Below are positions 25,467-34,333 of a stretch of DNA of 64,000 nt, in pieces. Numbering within the stretch: the stretch's first letter is position 1; each line of letters opens with the position of its first letter. This DNA comes from CAYMUL01 sp964393605 (GTDB taxonomy: Bacteria > Bacteroidota > Ignavibacteria > Ignavibacteriales > Ignavibacteriaceae): positions 1-64,000 of the forward strand of contig CAYMUL010000017.1 of the NCBI GenBank assembly GCA_964393605.1. The letters run 5' to 3'. Under the pieces are notes generated by a model. It worked only from the letters and a program-made list of their open reading frames with translations. It was not told the DNA's origin and did no database searches. The position numbers and the translations under genes were made by a program.

Positions 25467-27428
25467 TTAGTTTAAAAATTCCCATGCAAGTCCGAAACGG
25501 ATTCCTCGGCGGTACATTGGATAATATGCATACATAAAATATTCTCTGTCCAAAAGATTTTCCCACGCAAAATAAACTATAGCAGTTTTTTGAATTCTTC
25601 CCGAAGCAACAAAATCAATTTGATAATCATTTTTCACTTCAGGTTGAACATAGAAACTACGGTTAGAAAAATTTTCATAGTGCAGCAGCCAATTCGATTT
25701 GTAGTAGCGAATCGTAAATCCTGTTTGAAGTTCCAAATTGTTTGTGAAAAGTGAATCGCGATAAAATATATTTATTGTTGAATGAAGCGATGGATTGGGA
25801 TTGAACGAAAAGATTTTTCCCGATTCGTGTTGATCGTATTTTTTGCTTTCATGCGTGATAAATCCTTCGAACCAAATTTTCCAAATTGGGAAGATTAGTT
25901 TTGTACTGAAACCCAAATCACTAATTAATCTATTCGGAAGCGGTGGGACTGAAGGCGGTACATTCCACTCGGCGGGATAAGCTTCAAAGTATAAATTTTG
26001 ATAAGCGCGATAATACATTCCCAACGTGAAATCGAATTGCAGATATTTTATTTTCAATTCTGTTTCGAGTGAATTAGTTTTGGGAAATTCAATAACATTG
26101 TAATAAAATGCAGATGATAATTGATATGAAGAGAAGCCTGCGTAAAGCGAAATATTATCGTTCGCATGAAAATTAAAATCCGCACCGAAACCGCCAAAAC
26201 TACTTCCGCCAATTTTTGAGTAACGGAAAAATAGTGAGGGGATAAATCTGTCCGAAAATAATTTTCCTGTTAAGTTTGAAGAAAGTGTTGTAGTAGTAGC
26301 GTCTTCTTCGAGCTTATTTATTAAGCCCGCAGTCATTGTTGAAAATATACTTTCGCTCTCATATTTAATTGATTGAAAGATAAAATTGGCAGAAAGAGCA
26401 TCCGGTAATATTTGATAGTGGGAGTTCAAAGTAAAAACTTTCGTTGAGTAATCTTGATCAATTAGATTACTGCGAAGGGAATCTTTTTCTTCAAAGCGAT
26501 ATTCACGTTTTTCATTTTGCAAAGAAAAGTTTAATTCTGTCCGCAAGTTTCCATATTGAAAAAGCGAACCAACATTCAAATTATTTCGAAACTCCTTCTG
26601 ATATCTTTCCAGATATAAAACCGGCGCGGAAAGATAAGCGTACATAATATTATTTATATCAGTTGTTAAAGTTTTGATTGAGTCAAGATTAACACCGCCG
26701 TTTAAGTCGGTAATCTTTCGCGAGTAAAAATATTCAGCGTACACATTAAACAAAGAAGATGCATAATATTTCAAATTCGCTTTCCCTAACCAATGGGAAA
26801 AAGAAGTTCGCTTGTAAGAATCATCCTGTTTCCGATTAGTAATATCAAGGTTAAAGTTCAATCTCTTAAAAAGAAAAATACCTGCGCGAGCATCAATCAT
26901 CGCTTCGCCGAAATTTCCTTCATAATATTTTATCCTCGTATAAGGATAATTTGAAATAATATCTTTTGAAATGAAATTGATGGCAACGTTGTTGGCATTA
27001 TAACCGTAAAGAAATGCGCGTGGTGAGCGAATAATCTCTATCGAATCGACATCTTCGCTTTGAATAAAATTATAATCATAAAAATTTGTAGCGGCATTCG
27101 TCAAATCAAAATTATTGCGGAGAACGGATGCATTACCAAATCCGCCGCCGTAAAGCAAAAGCTCGTTCGGTTGTCCGTAACTTCCAAACGATCTTTGAAA
27201 TGCGAAAGGAATAGAGGAAAAAAAATCTGCGACGAATCTGTAATCCGAAAATGAAAGTGTTTCGTTCGAAATAAAAGTCGATGTTTGCGATAATGGAAGC
27301 GATGAAAAAATTACGAGTGTATCGGTGTACTTTATAGGTTCAATCATCGCCGAATCTGCTTGCACAGAGCTTGTATCCGTTTGCGCGTTGAGCAAAAACG
27401 GAGTGAGCAATAAATAGAGAAAAATCAT
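25467..27428 (-). CDS. TonB-dependent receptor-like outer-membrane protein
   Basis: 653 residues with a signal peptide (MIFLYLLLTPFLLNAQ). A plug-like N-terminal part (NELLLYGGGFGNASVLRNNF, then EDVDSIEIIRSPRAFLYGYN) resembles the plug of TonB receptors, although the usual early plug sequence is weak. The rest alternates in the way of a beta-barrel and ends YPMYRRGIRFGLAWEFLN, the aromatic C-terminal strand typical of these barrels. No TonB box was identified. Substrate unknown. The following gene, rpiB, is 10 bp away; pairing of a receptor with RpiB is more likely shared transcription than shared function. Confidence 0.8.
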   Translation of the reverse strand: MIFLYLLLTPFLLNAQTDTSSVQADSAMIEPIKYTDTLVIFSSLPLSQTSTFISNETLSFSDYRFVADFFSSIPFAFQRSFGSYGQPNELLLYGGGFGNASVLRNNFDLTNAATNFYDYNFIQSEDVDSIEIIRSPRAFLYGYNANNVAINFISKDIISNYPYTRIKYYEGNFGEAMIDARAGIFLFKRLNFNLDITNRKQDDSYKRTSFSHWLGKANLKYYASSLFNVYAEYFYSRKITDLNGGVNLDSIKTLTTDINNIMYAYLSAPVLYLERYQKEFRNNLNVGSLFQYGNLRTELNFSLQNEKREYRFEEKDSLRSNLIDQDYSTKVFTLNSHYQILPDALSANFIFQSIKYESESIFSTMTAGLINKLEEDATTTTLSSNLTGKLFSDRFIPSLFFRYSKIGGSSFGGFGADFNFHANDNISLYAGFSSYQLSSAFYYNVIEFPKTNSLETELKIKYLQFDFTLGMYYRAYQNLYFEAYPAEWNVPPSVPPLPNRLISDLGFSTKLIFPIWKIWFEGFITHESKKYDQHESGKIFSFNPNPSLHSTINIFYRDSLFTNNLELQTGFTIRYYKSNWLLHYENFSNRSFYVQPEVKNDYQIDFVASGRIQKTAIVYFAWENLLDREYFMYAYYPMYRRGIRFGLAWEFLN

Positions 27429-27510
27429 TTAACTTTGCTTGAAGGAAAAAATTATTTATAAAATGCTTAATGAAAAAATACTAAACAGAATCGAATTAGT
27501 TAAGGTGTGA

Positions 27511-28215
27511 ATGGAAAAAACTATCTTACTTCCGGGATTATCGGAACAATTGCGGTTGCTCGTAAAATCTGTTTCGACCAAAAATAAAAAAATTTTAGTC
27601 ATGGGAAGCCATTCGGAATTTATCGCCGAACAACTTTTAAGTGCATCCGAGGATGTAACCGTTATAGTTGAAGATGAATATTCATTGCTCGAATCGCGCT
27701 TCCGGATTGGCAGACCCGACTTAACGCAGTTCCGTTTGATGAGTTTTAGCAAAACAGATTTTCCCGATTCTACTTTCGACATTGTTTTTGCGCAAGCATC
27801 AATCACTAATTCCGATCGCAACAAAATATTTAAAGAGATAAAGAGAATATTAAAACCTGCGGGAAAATTTTCGCTCGGCGAAATTGTTTCACTCAATTTT
27901 ATTCTACCGAAATTCGTCAACGATATTTTAAGCCGTTCGAACCTTGTCCCGATTTATTTTTCGAATCTGATCAGCGATTATACTTCAAAGGGATTTAAAA
28001 TATTATTGCAACAAGAGTGTAATGCAAAGTTGAAAGAATATTACGAAACAATTAAAAAGATTTTACTTATGGATCCCAAATTAAAAGGAGAGATTATTAG
28101 TCGATACGATAGAAAACTTTACGACAAAATTTCTCATGAACTAAACGCTTACTTAAAATTGGGAATGGAGAAGCATATCGGATTTTATATTTCAATTTTG
28201 GAAAAGGAAGATTGA
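27511..28215 (+). CDS. SAM-dependent methyltransferase-like protein
   Basis: 234 residues. A class I methyltransferase core is suggested by KKILVMGSHSEFIAEQL (a loosened SAM-binding loop), SFSKTDFPDSTFDIVFAQASI and FKEIKRILKPAGKFSLGEIV, the last typical of ubiE/type-11 enzymes. The loop lacks the usual GxGxG, so binding may be weak or altered. It is followed by rlmD with the start TTG overlapping its TGA, so the pair is an operon. Substrate unknown; a link to rRNA modification is only suggested by the neighbour. Confidence 0.7.
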   Translation: MEKTILLPGLSEQLRLLVKSVSTKNKKILVMGSHSEFIAEQLLSASEDVTVIVEDEYSLLESRFRIGRPDLTQFRLMSFSKTDFPDSTFDIVFAQASITNSDRNKIFKEIKRILKPAGKFSLGEIVSLNFILPKFVNDILSRSNLVPIYFSNLISDYTSKGFKILLQQECNAKLKEYYETIKKILLMDPKLKGEIISRYDRKLYDKISHELNAYLKLGMEKHIGFYISILEKED

Positions 28216-29630
28216 AACCGGGTGATATTGTTGAACTCCGGATTGATTCATACGCATTCGAAGGGAAGGGAGTTGCGCGGATTGAATCGGGAGAAAAATT
28301 TTTAGTCGTTTTCGTTGAACACGCTTATCCCGGCGAAATTGTTCGAGCAAAAATCAAAAAAAAGAAAAAAAATTTTGCCGAAGCAAAACTCGTTGAAGTA
28401 ATAAATTCTTCTCCCGAAAGAATTAAAGCAAAGTGCAAATATTTCGGAACTTGCGGCGGTTGCAAACAGCAAGACCTTGATTATCAAGCACAAACCTCGT
28501 ATAAGCAAATACAAGTAACTGAAATATTTAATAAGATCGGCGGCTTCGATTCGATTCCAACTCTTCCAATAATTCCTTCTGACAAAAGTTTTTTTTACCG
28601 AAACAAAATGGAATTTTCTTTTTCTGCAAAAAGATGGTTGACAGAGAACGAAATTAACAGCGACGAAAAATTTGTCGATGATTTATTCCTCGGTTTGCAC
28701 GTTCCGCAGAATTACGAAAAAATTTTGGATCTCGAAGAATGTTTTCTTCAATCCGATTTGAGTAACTCCATCTTAAATTTTACACGCGAGTTTTTTAAGC
28801 GAAGAAAGATTGATGTATATTCTACAGAAACGCATACGGGATTTCTGCGCAATCTTGTTGTAAGGCAATCTACCAATTGCGATGACATGATGATCAACCT
28901 TGTAACAAGCGGCGAAAATGATGAATTGATTTCGGAATATTCAAATTTGCTTCAAAAATATTTCCCGGCAATTACAACAATTGTGAATAACATCAACGAG
29001 AAGAAATCCAATGTTGCAACCGGAGATTATGAAAAAATATATTTCGGCGATGGATATATTTACGATAGAATCGGTGAGTATCAATTTCGGATAAGTGCGA
29101 ATTCTTTTTTCCAAACGAATACCAAACAAGCGGAAAATCTTTATCATACCACAAAAGAGTTTGCCGAGTTTTCAGGTGATGAAATTGTTTATGATCTTTA
29201 TTCCGGTGCAGGGACAATTGCAATTTATGTTTCTAAAAATGTAAAACAAGTTTATGGTTTTGAAGCATCGAAAGATTCGGTGAAAGATTTTGCAATCAAC
29301 AAGGAAATTAACAGCGTTGAAAATGTAGAAGTGTACGAAACGAATTTGTATAATTCATTTCTGCCGATGATTGAAGAGAAGCAAATTCCCAAACCTCAAA
29401 TCATAATTCTCGATCCACCGAGAAGCGGGATGCACAAAAATACAGTTGAAGATATTATAAAGCTTTCGCCCCAAAAAATTGTTTATGTCAGTTGCAACCC
29501 GACAACACAGGCGAGAGATTGTAAATTATTTTTCGAAGCCGGCTACGAGCCAATAAAAATGCGGGCGGTGGACATGTTCCCTCACACCTACCATGTTGAG
29601 AATATTTTGGTGCTTAAAAAAAATAATTAA
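28212..29630 (+). CDS. rlmD: 23S rRNA (uracil-C5)-methyltransferase, RlmD/RumA family
   Basis: 472 residues. An N-terminal TRAM domain (GDIVELRIDSYAFEGKGVARI) is followed by the Fe-S cysteine cluster CKYFGTCGGC with a further Cys (EECFLQ), the SAM site VYDLYSGAGTIAIY, the catalytic pair LDPPRSGMH and the nucleophile in VYVSCNPTTQARD. The enzyme makes m5U in 23S rRNA or, in close relatives, tRNA; the exact position cannot be told. The start is TTG at 28212, overlapping the TGA of the gene before and preceded by AAGGAAG; no ATG is available near this point that keeps the TRAM domain. Confidence 0.9.
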   Translation: MKPGDIVELRIDSYAFEGKGVARIESGEKFLVVFVEHAYPGEIVRAKIKKKKKNFAEAKLVEVINSSPERIKAKCKYFGTCGGCKQQDLDYQAQTSYKQIQVTEIFNKIGGFDSIPTLPIIPSDKSFFYRNKMEFSFSAKRWLTENEINSDEKFVDDLFLGLHVPQNYEKILDLEECFLQSDLSNSILNFTREFFKRRKIDVYSTETHTGFLRNLVVRQSTNCDDMMINLVTSGENDELISEYSNLLQKYFPAITTIVNNINEKKSNVATGDYEKIYFGDGYIYDRIGEYQFRISANSFFQTNTKQAENLYHTTKEFAEFSGDEIVYDLYSGAGTIAIYVSKNVKQVYGFEASKDSVKDFAINKEINSVENVEVYETNLYNSFLPMIEEKQIPKPQIIILDPPRSGMHKNTVEDIIKLSPQKIVYVSCNPTTQARDCKLFFEAGYEPIKMRAVDMFPHTYHVENILVLKKNN

Positions 29631-30487
29631 GGATTAAATCGCAAACTCCGTTCTCTTTTTAGCAGAATTGGTAAGGGGATGAGTTCAAGATTTCGGTAGC
29701 AAGCCACATGCACTGTAAAATTAGAATTAAGAAAAATAATCACAAATACAGATTCGCTTTTGCAATTCCTAACCTGGACAAGCCAGAACCGAAGTTAAAC
29801 GTTCGCAAAGTTGTAGTTCCAACTTGAGCAACAGGTGCATTCCAACACAAAAAAAAATATTTCATCCCAAGAAGGATTTGAATTTGTCTACGTCATTACT
29901 TTTTACCAACATTTCATCCCGAAAGCTTTCGGGATGTAAATAATTAAATTATTTTTCCCGTTAGGGAAAATATGTTGGTAACAAAAAATATGAATGCAAC
30001 GCTTAATCCCGTAGGGATGACACAATTAACGGTTCTTATCTTCTAACTTCTTGCGCCAAAACGATCGGAACGGTTCTGCAAAAAAGTTGAACATTTTACA
30101 ATTAATTGTTTTAGCCAAAGTTGACAAGGGTATGCAGAGACATAAAAAAATATTTTGACAGAATTGACCATAATTATAATTGAAAGGTACTAAAATCTAA
30201 ATGAATCAAGCTAACTGATTCATACTTGATGCTAGCTAATTTCAAAACCGCCGAAATATTCGATAGAGTAAATTCGATTCAGTTATTTATTGTTTGAGCT
30301 TATTTGAATAACTAATCGGACGATTTCAAAAACTAATTATCTTTGACTAACTAATTGAGATACAATTAAATATTCTTGTATTTGCTCACTATCATCAACA
30401 AAGATATTGTGCATTCGTTGCTCACAAACAGCAAAAAACAATAGTTGTATTTAACATTATGTATTTATTTTTAAGTTAAGTAAAAGA
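29631..30487. other. Long intergenic region without a recognised gene
   Basis: 857 bases between convergent genes (rlmD and the P-loop protein). The only structure found is the palindrome cluster at 29903-30019, listed separately. No tRNA cloverleaf or substantial open frame was found in either direction. It may hold remnants of decayed genes. Confidence 0.5.
29903..30019. repeat. Nested palindrome cluster
   Basis: Outer 10-bp arms TTACCAACAT (29903-29912) and ATGTTGGTAA (29972-29981) enclose a perfect 22-bp palindrome with half-sites CATCCCGAAAG and CTTTCGGGATG (29915-29936) and a second hairpin TTTTCCC/GGGAAAA. A further small hairpin ATCCC/GGGAT lies at 30007-30019. The arrangement could fold as a multi-stem structure and resembles dispersed palindromic elements rather than a terminator, since no T tract follows the central stem. 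Confidence 0.65.
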
Positions 30488-31114
30488 TTAATACGTATAA
30501 AGCCCACCGCTTTGTTCAAGCCAATCGGCGATTGCATCCGCGGTTTGTATATTAGATAAGTTCGAAATGTCTATCGCTTTTTTTTCGAGAATGCTATTAT
30601 CAAAATAAAAACGGAAGACGTTTTGGTCAGCAATTATCGGATGCAGATTATCATATTGCGAAGGATTGCCGGATACTTTTAATCTCTCTTCTTTTGCTTT
30701 TTGAAATGATTCGGGATTGCGGTACAGTAAAACTAATCGAAAATTTAAGTTACGCAATCTCTCTTCCAGCCAATAAAAATCATACTCGCGACCGTTATTC
30801 TGCTTCTGAAAAACTTTGGTTGAAATGTGAAAACGATCGACAATCCATGAATAGTAACGTTGTAATTCAAAAAGTTTTATCCACGTTGCATAAGTTTCCA
30901 TTGCAAGAGATTCTTCATCGCTGTTGAAGTTTATTAATCCTCTTCCCCACGGAAAATTTGTGAACGCGCACCACTCGGCAGAAATCAGAGGCGAATGATA
31001 TTTATATTTTCTCGGTCCGACAATTCGCGGATGCTCGTTGAGAGCAAATGCTATTTCAGTTTTAGATGTTAAGCGAGTTCCTTCAAGAATTATTTTGGGA
31101 CAAAGTTTTGCCAT
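30488..31114 (-). CDS. P-loop-like protein of unknown function
   Basis: 208 residues. It opens with CPKIILEGTRLTSKTEIAFAL, which has the shape of a nucleoside-kinase P-loop (beta strand, then GxxxxxKT) but with a Ser before the Lys and a non-standard loop; later come WIVDRFHISTKVFQ and RLVLLYRNPESFQKAKEERL, which sit like the DRFH/Y and lid-arginine regions of thymidylate-kinase-like enzymes. No firm substrate can be given. It lies 2 bp after rsmI in the proS-rsmI run on the minus strand, so it is most likely co-transcribed with them. Confidence 0.6.
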   Translation of the reverse strand: MAKLCPKIILEGTRLTSKTEIAFALNEHPRIVGPRKYKYHSPLISAEWCAFTNFPWGRGLINFNSDEESLAMETYATWIKLFELQRYYSWIVDRFHISTKVFQKQNNGREYDFYWLEERLRNLNFRLVLLYRNPESFQKAKEERLKVSGNPSQYDNLHPIIADQNVFRFYFDNSILEKKAIDISNLSNIQTADAIADWLEQSGGLYTY

Positions 31115-31116
31115 CG

Positions 31117-31791
31117 CTATTTCCTATTATCAATTGAAAGCACAAACTCTCCTTTAAGAGAATTTTGCGTAACAATTTTTAAAATATGATTTAAAGTTCC
31201 ATAAAATATTTTTTCATCCGGCAAAGTAAGTTGAAACGCGAGTGAAGCGGGAATTTTTTCTCCGATTATTCCTGCAACGTCAGTCAAAATTTGTTTCAGT
31301 CGATACGGTGTTTCCATGAAAACAATTATCTCTTTCATTTTTTTTAGTTGGAGAAGTTCATGTCGCCTTCTATCTTTTTTTGGAGAAAGCCAGCCGTAGA
31401 AAAAAAAGCGATCCGTTGCAAACCCCGATGATATAAGGGCGGGCAGCAGCGCGTTCGCTCCGGGAAGCGGTACAATTTTTATTTCACTCTGAATACAAAG
31501 TTGAACTAAATATTTCCCGGGATCGGAAAAAACAGGAGTTCCGCAATCGCTAATCAGAGCCGCCGATTCACCGCTTCTCAATTTTGCAACGATTGTTTCC
31601 GCCGAACTTTTTTCGTTATGCTCGTTGAGGATTATTAAATCTTTTGTTATTGAAAAATGTGAAAGAAGTCGTCTGGCTTCCCTGAACTCTTCGCAGATAA
31701 TAAAATTCACATTCTTAAGAGTATCAAGTCCGCGGAAAGTTATATCGTCATAATTTCCGATTGGTGTCGGAACTAAAAATAAAGTGGACAT
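31117..31791 (-). CDS. rsmI: 16S rRNA (cytidine-2'-O)-methyltransferase RsmI-like
   Basis: 224 residues of the tetrapyrrole-methylase fold: LVPTPIGNYDDITFRGLDTL, LISDCGTPVFSDPGKYLVQ and PLPGANALLPALISSGF are the signature segments of RsmI, which 2'-O-methylates C1402 of 16S rRNA. It is shorter than the usual ~280 residues and lacks the C-terminal helical extension, ending soon after LKGEFVLSI. Short forms of this family exist, so function is likely but less certain than for a full-length protein. It sits 2 bp after proS. Confidence 0.85.
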   Translation of the reverse strand: MSTLFLVPTPIGNYDDITFRGLDTLKNVNFIICEEFREARRLLSHFSITKDLIILNEHNEKSSAETIVAKLRSGESAALISDCGTPVFSDPGKYLVQLCIQSEIKIVPLPGANALLPALISSGFATDRFFFYGWLSPKKDRRRHELLQLKKMKEIIVFMETPYRLKQILTDVAGIIGEKIPASLAFQLTLPDEKIFYGTLNHILKIVTQNSLKGEFVLSIDNRK

Positions 31792-31793
31792 GA

Positions 31794-33476
31794 TTATAAT
31801 TTGTACATCAACTCATCGATGAGTTTGTCAATTTTAACATCCGATCTTTCGCCGGTTGCGCGGTCTTTCACTTCAACAGCACCGGAAGCAAGTTTCTTTT
31901 CTCCGACAATAATTTGCACAGGAATTCCGAGAAGATCTGCATCATTAAATTTAAATCCGGCTTGATGATCAACGCGATCGTCATAAAGAACTTCGAAGCC
32001 CGCCATCAATAATTCAGTATAAATATTTTCTGCAGCGTCAACAACTTTTTCTTTCTTCATATTCAATGCAATCAGATGTACATGGAACGGCGCAATTGTT
32101 TTATCCCACACAATACCTTTTTCATCATAATGCTGTTCGATAAAACAAGCCATCACCCGTTCCACCCCGATGCCGTAGCTTCCCATTATAAGCGGCTTCT
32201 CATCTCCTTTTTCGTCAAGAAAAGTTGCGCCCATAGCTTCGCTATATTTAGTGCCGAGTTTGAAAATATGTCCGAGTTCAATTGCGGTAAAGACTTTTAA
32301 TTCACTTCCGCAACGCGAACATTTTTCTCCGCTGCGAACTGTGCGAAGGTCTGCGTACTCAATATTATCAACATCGCGCTCGAGGTCAATTCCAGAAAAA
32401 TGATAATCAGTATTGTTCGCACCGCTGCAAAGATTGTTTCTTTGCTTCAACAAATTGTCCGCAATAATTCTTCCGCTGAAGTTAATTGGACCTATTGAAC
32501 CTGCTTCAGCCCCTGTAAATTGGATTAGCTCTTCGGGATGTGCGGGACGAACTCCGCCCAAAAGTTTTTCAAGTTTTGATTCGTTCACTTCATCATTTCC
32601 CTGCATTAAAATCAAAACAGGATTATCACCGCAAATATAGACGCGGGACTTTGCGCAAGCGGTTTCATCTATTTTCAAAAACTCACAAAGCTCGTCAATC
32701 GTTTTTACATTCGGAGTATGAATCTCTGTTACGCTTTCACTTTTTGTATCACGGTTTAGCGGCGATACATTTGAAACTGCAACTTCTACATTAGCTGCAT
32801 AACCACAATTTTCGCAGTGCGCAACAGTATCTTCGCCTGCATCGGACTTCACCATAAATTCTTCGCTTCCTGTCCCTCCCATTGCGCCGCTCGATGCACC
32901 GACGACGAAGAAATTCAATTTGCATCGTTCAAAAATTTTTCTGTATGCCTCATCATGTAATTTATACGATTCATCCAATCCCTCCCAGGTTGCATCGAAT
33001 GAATAAGCATCTTTCATTAAAAATTGGCGACCTCGTAAAACTCCGCTGCGGGGGCGCGGTTCATTTCGAAACTTGGTTTGAATTTGATACCATATCTGCG
33101 GAAGTTCTTTATAAGATTGCAAAACTTTTCGCGCGTGAAAAGTCATTATCTCTTCATGCGTCGGAGCTAACACATATTCTCTGTTCTTCACATGAAAAAG
33201 AATATCGCCGAAAGCTTCAACGCGATTTGTCTCTTCCCAAATTTCTCTCGGGTTAAGCGCGGGAAGATGAAATTCCTGTCCGCTGATTGCATCCATTTCT
33301 TCGCGAATGATTTGTGAAATTTTTTTGATGACTTTATATCCGAGTGGAAGAAAAGAGTAAATGCCTGCAGAAACCATGCGTATCAAGCCTGCGCGCAACA
33401 TCAATACGTGGCTTGGAACAACTGCATCGCCGGGAACTTCTTTTAATGTGGGAATAAATATTTTACTTTGTCGCAT
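31794..33476 (-). CDS. proS: Prolyl-tRNA synthetase, bacterial type
   Basis: 560-residue class II aminoacyl-tRNA synthetase charging tRNA-Pro. Class II signatures include FRNEPRPRSGVLRGRQFLMK (motif 2 region) and GSYGIGVERVMA (motif 3). Between them lies the editing (INS) domain, about residues 220-390, marking the bacterial type that removes mischarged Ala-tRNA-Pro. The C-terminal anticodon-binding domain includes VLYDDRVDHQAGFKFNDADL. Length is normal for the type. It is the first gene of a tight run with rsmI and the P-loop gene (gaps of 2 bp each). Confidence 0.96.
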   Translation of the reverse strand: MRQSKIFIPTLKEVPGDAVVPSHVLMLRAGLIRMVSAGIYSFLPLGYKVIKKISQIIREEMDAISGQEFHLPALNPREIWEETNRVEAFGDILFHVKNREYVLAPTHEEIMTFHARKVLQSYKELPQIWYQIQTKFRNEPRPRSGVLRGRQFLMKDAYSFDATWEGLDESYKLHDEAYRKIFERCKLNFFVVGASSGAMGGTGSEEFMVKSDAGEDTVAHCENCGYAANVEVAVSNVSPLNRDTKSESVTEIHTPNVKTIDELCEFLKIDETACAKSRVYICGDNPVLILMQGNDEVNESKLEKLLGGVRPAHPEELIQFTGAEAGSIGPINFSGRIIADNLLKQRNNLCSGANNTDYHFSGIDLERDVDNIEYADLRTVRSGEKCSRCGSELKVFTAIELGHIFKLGTKYSEAMGATFLDEKGDEKPLIMGSYGIGVERVMACFIEQHYDEKGIVWDKTIAPFHVHLIALNMKKEKVVDAAENIYTELLMAGFEVLYDDRVDHQAGFKFNDADLLGIPVQIIVGEKKLASGAVEVKDRATGERSDVKIDKLIDELMYKL

Positions 33477-33598
33477 ACAACCTTTTTAATTTATCGATTT
33501 TGAAGCGCAAAGATACTGATTAACTGACGAGAGGGAAAGTGGATTAATAGAATATTCTTTAAAGAATTTTATTGTTGCAATCAGGAACAAAATTAAAT

Positions 33599-34333
33599 CT
33601 ACAACGTTTCTGTGCGTCGAATGAATTCATAAATCGTTTTGTCACTTGAATTAAGTAGCTCCTCAGGTTTTCCTGTGAAATAAACTTTACCTTCGTGCAT
33701 CATAGCAACTCTGTCTGCAACATTTTTCACGCTGAACATATCATGAGTAACGACGATCGAAGTTACGCTAAGTCTATTCGCAAGATCTTTAATCAGGTCA
33801 TCAATCGAATCGGACATAATCGGATCAAGCCCGGTAGTCGGTTCGTCGTAAAGAATATATTTCGGATTTGTAATTAATGCGCGTGCAAGCCCGACACGCT
33901 TCCTCATACCGCCGGAAAGTTCGGAAGGTTTTAATTTTTCTATTCTGGGTAAGCCAACCATTTCTAATTTTTCCGCAACCGATTTTTTCATTTCATCAAT
34001 TGAAAAATTATTCTTCGATTCCACAAGTGGTAACGAAACGTTTTCTTCAACCGTCATCGAATCAAACAATGCCGCACCCTGAAACAAAAAGCCAAAGTTT
34101 AATCTTATCTCGTACAATTCTTTTTCTGAAAGAGAGTGAATATTTTTTCCTTCAACGATCACCGTTCCGCCGTCGGGATGCAAAAGTCCGACTATATGCT
34201 TCAGCATAACGCTTTTGCCACATCCGCTTCGACCAACAATGACAAGGGTTTCCCCCTCATTGATTGTTAAATCAACTCCGGTTAATACTTGCTTTTCTCC
34301 AAAATTTTTATGAAGATTTTTTATTTCAATCAT
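33599..34333 (-). CDS. MlaF-like phospholipid-transport ABC ATPase
   Basis: 244 residues: Walker A VGRSGCGKS, LFQGAALFDSMTVEENV (the MlaF-type Q-loop region), signature ELSGGMRKRVGLARAL, Walker B YILYDEPTTGLDP, and the switch VTHDMFS. Together these match the ATPase of lipid-asymmetry transporters (MlaF/YrbF). The usual partners, the MlaE permease and MlaD MCE protein, are not adjacent. Its first codons overlap the end of the decarboxylase gene by 8 bp. It should pair with a permease encoded elsewhere. Confidence 0.87.
   Translation of the reverse strand: MIEIKNLHKNFGEKQVLTGVDLTINEGETLVIVGRSGCGKSVMLKHIVGLLHPDGGTVIVEGKNIHSLSEKELYEIRLNFGFLFQGAALFDSMTVEENVSLPLVESKNNFSIDEMKKSVAEKLEMVGLPRIEKLKPSELSGGMRKRVGLARALITNPKYILYDEPTTGLDPIMSDSIDDLIKDLANRLSVTSIVVTHDMFSVKNVADRVAMMHEGKVYFTGKPEELLNSSDKTIYEFIRRTETL

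Noticed and set aside
30155..30180. TTGACA followed by TATAAT as a promoter
   Set aside because: The gap between the boxes is 14 bp rather than about 17, no gene on that strand follows, and the DNA is AT-rich, so chance is likely.
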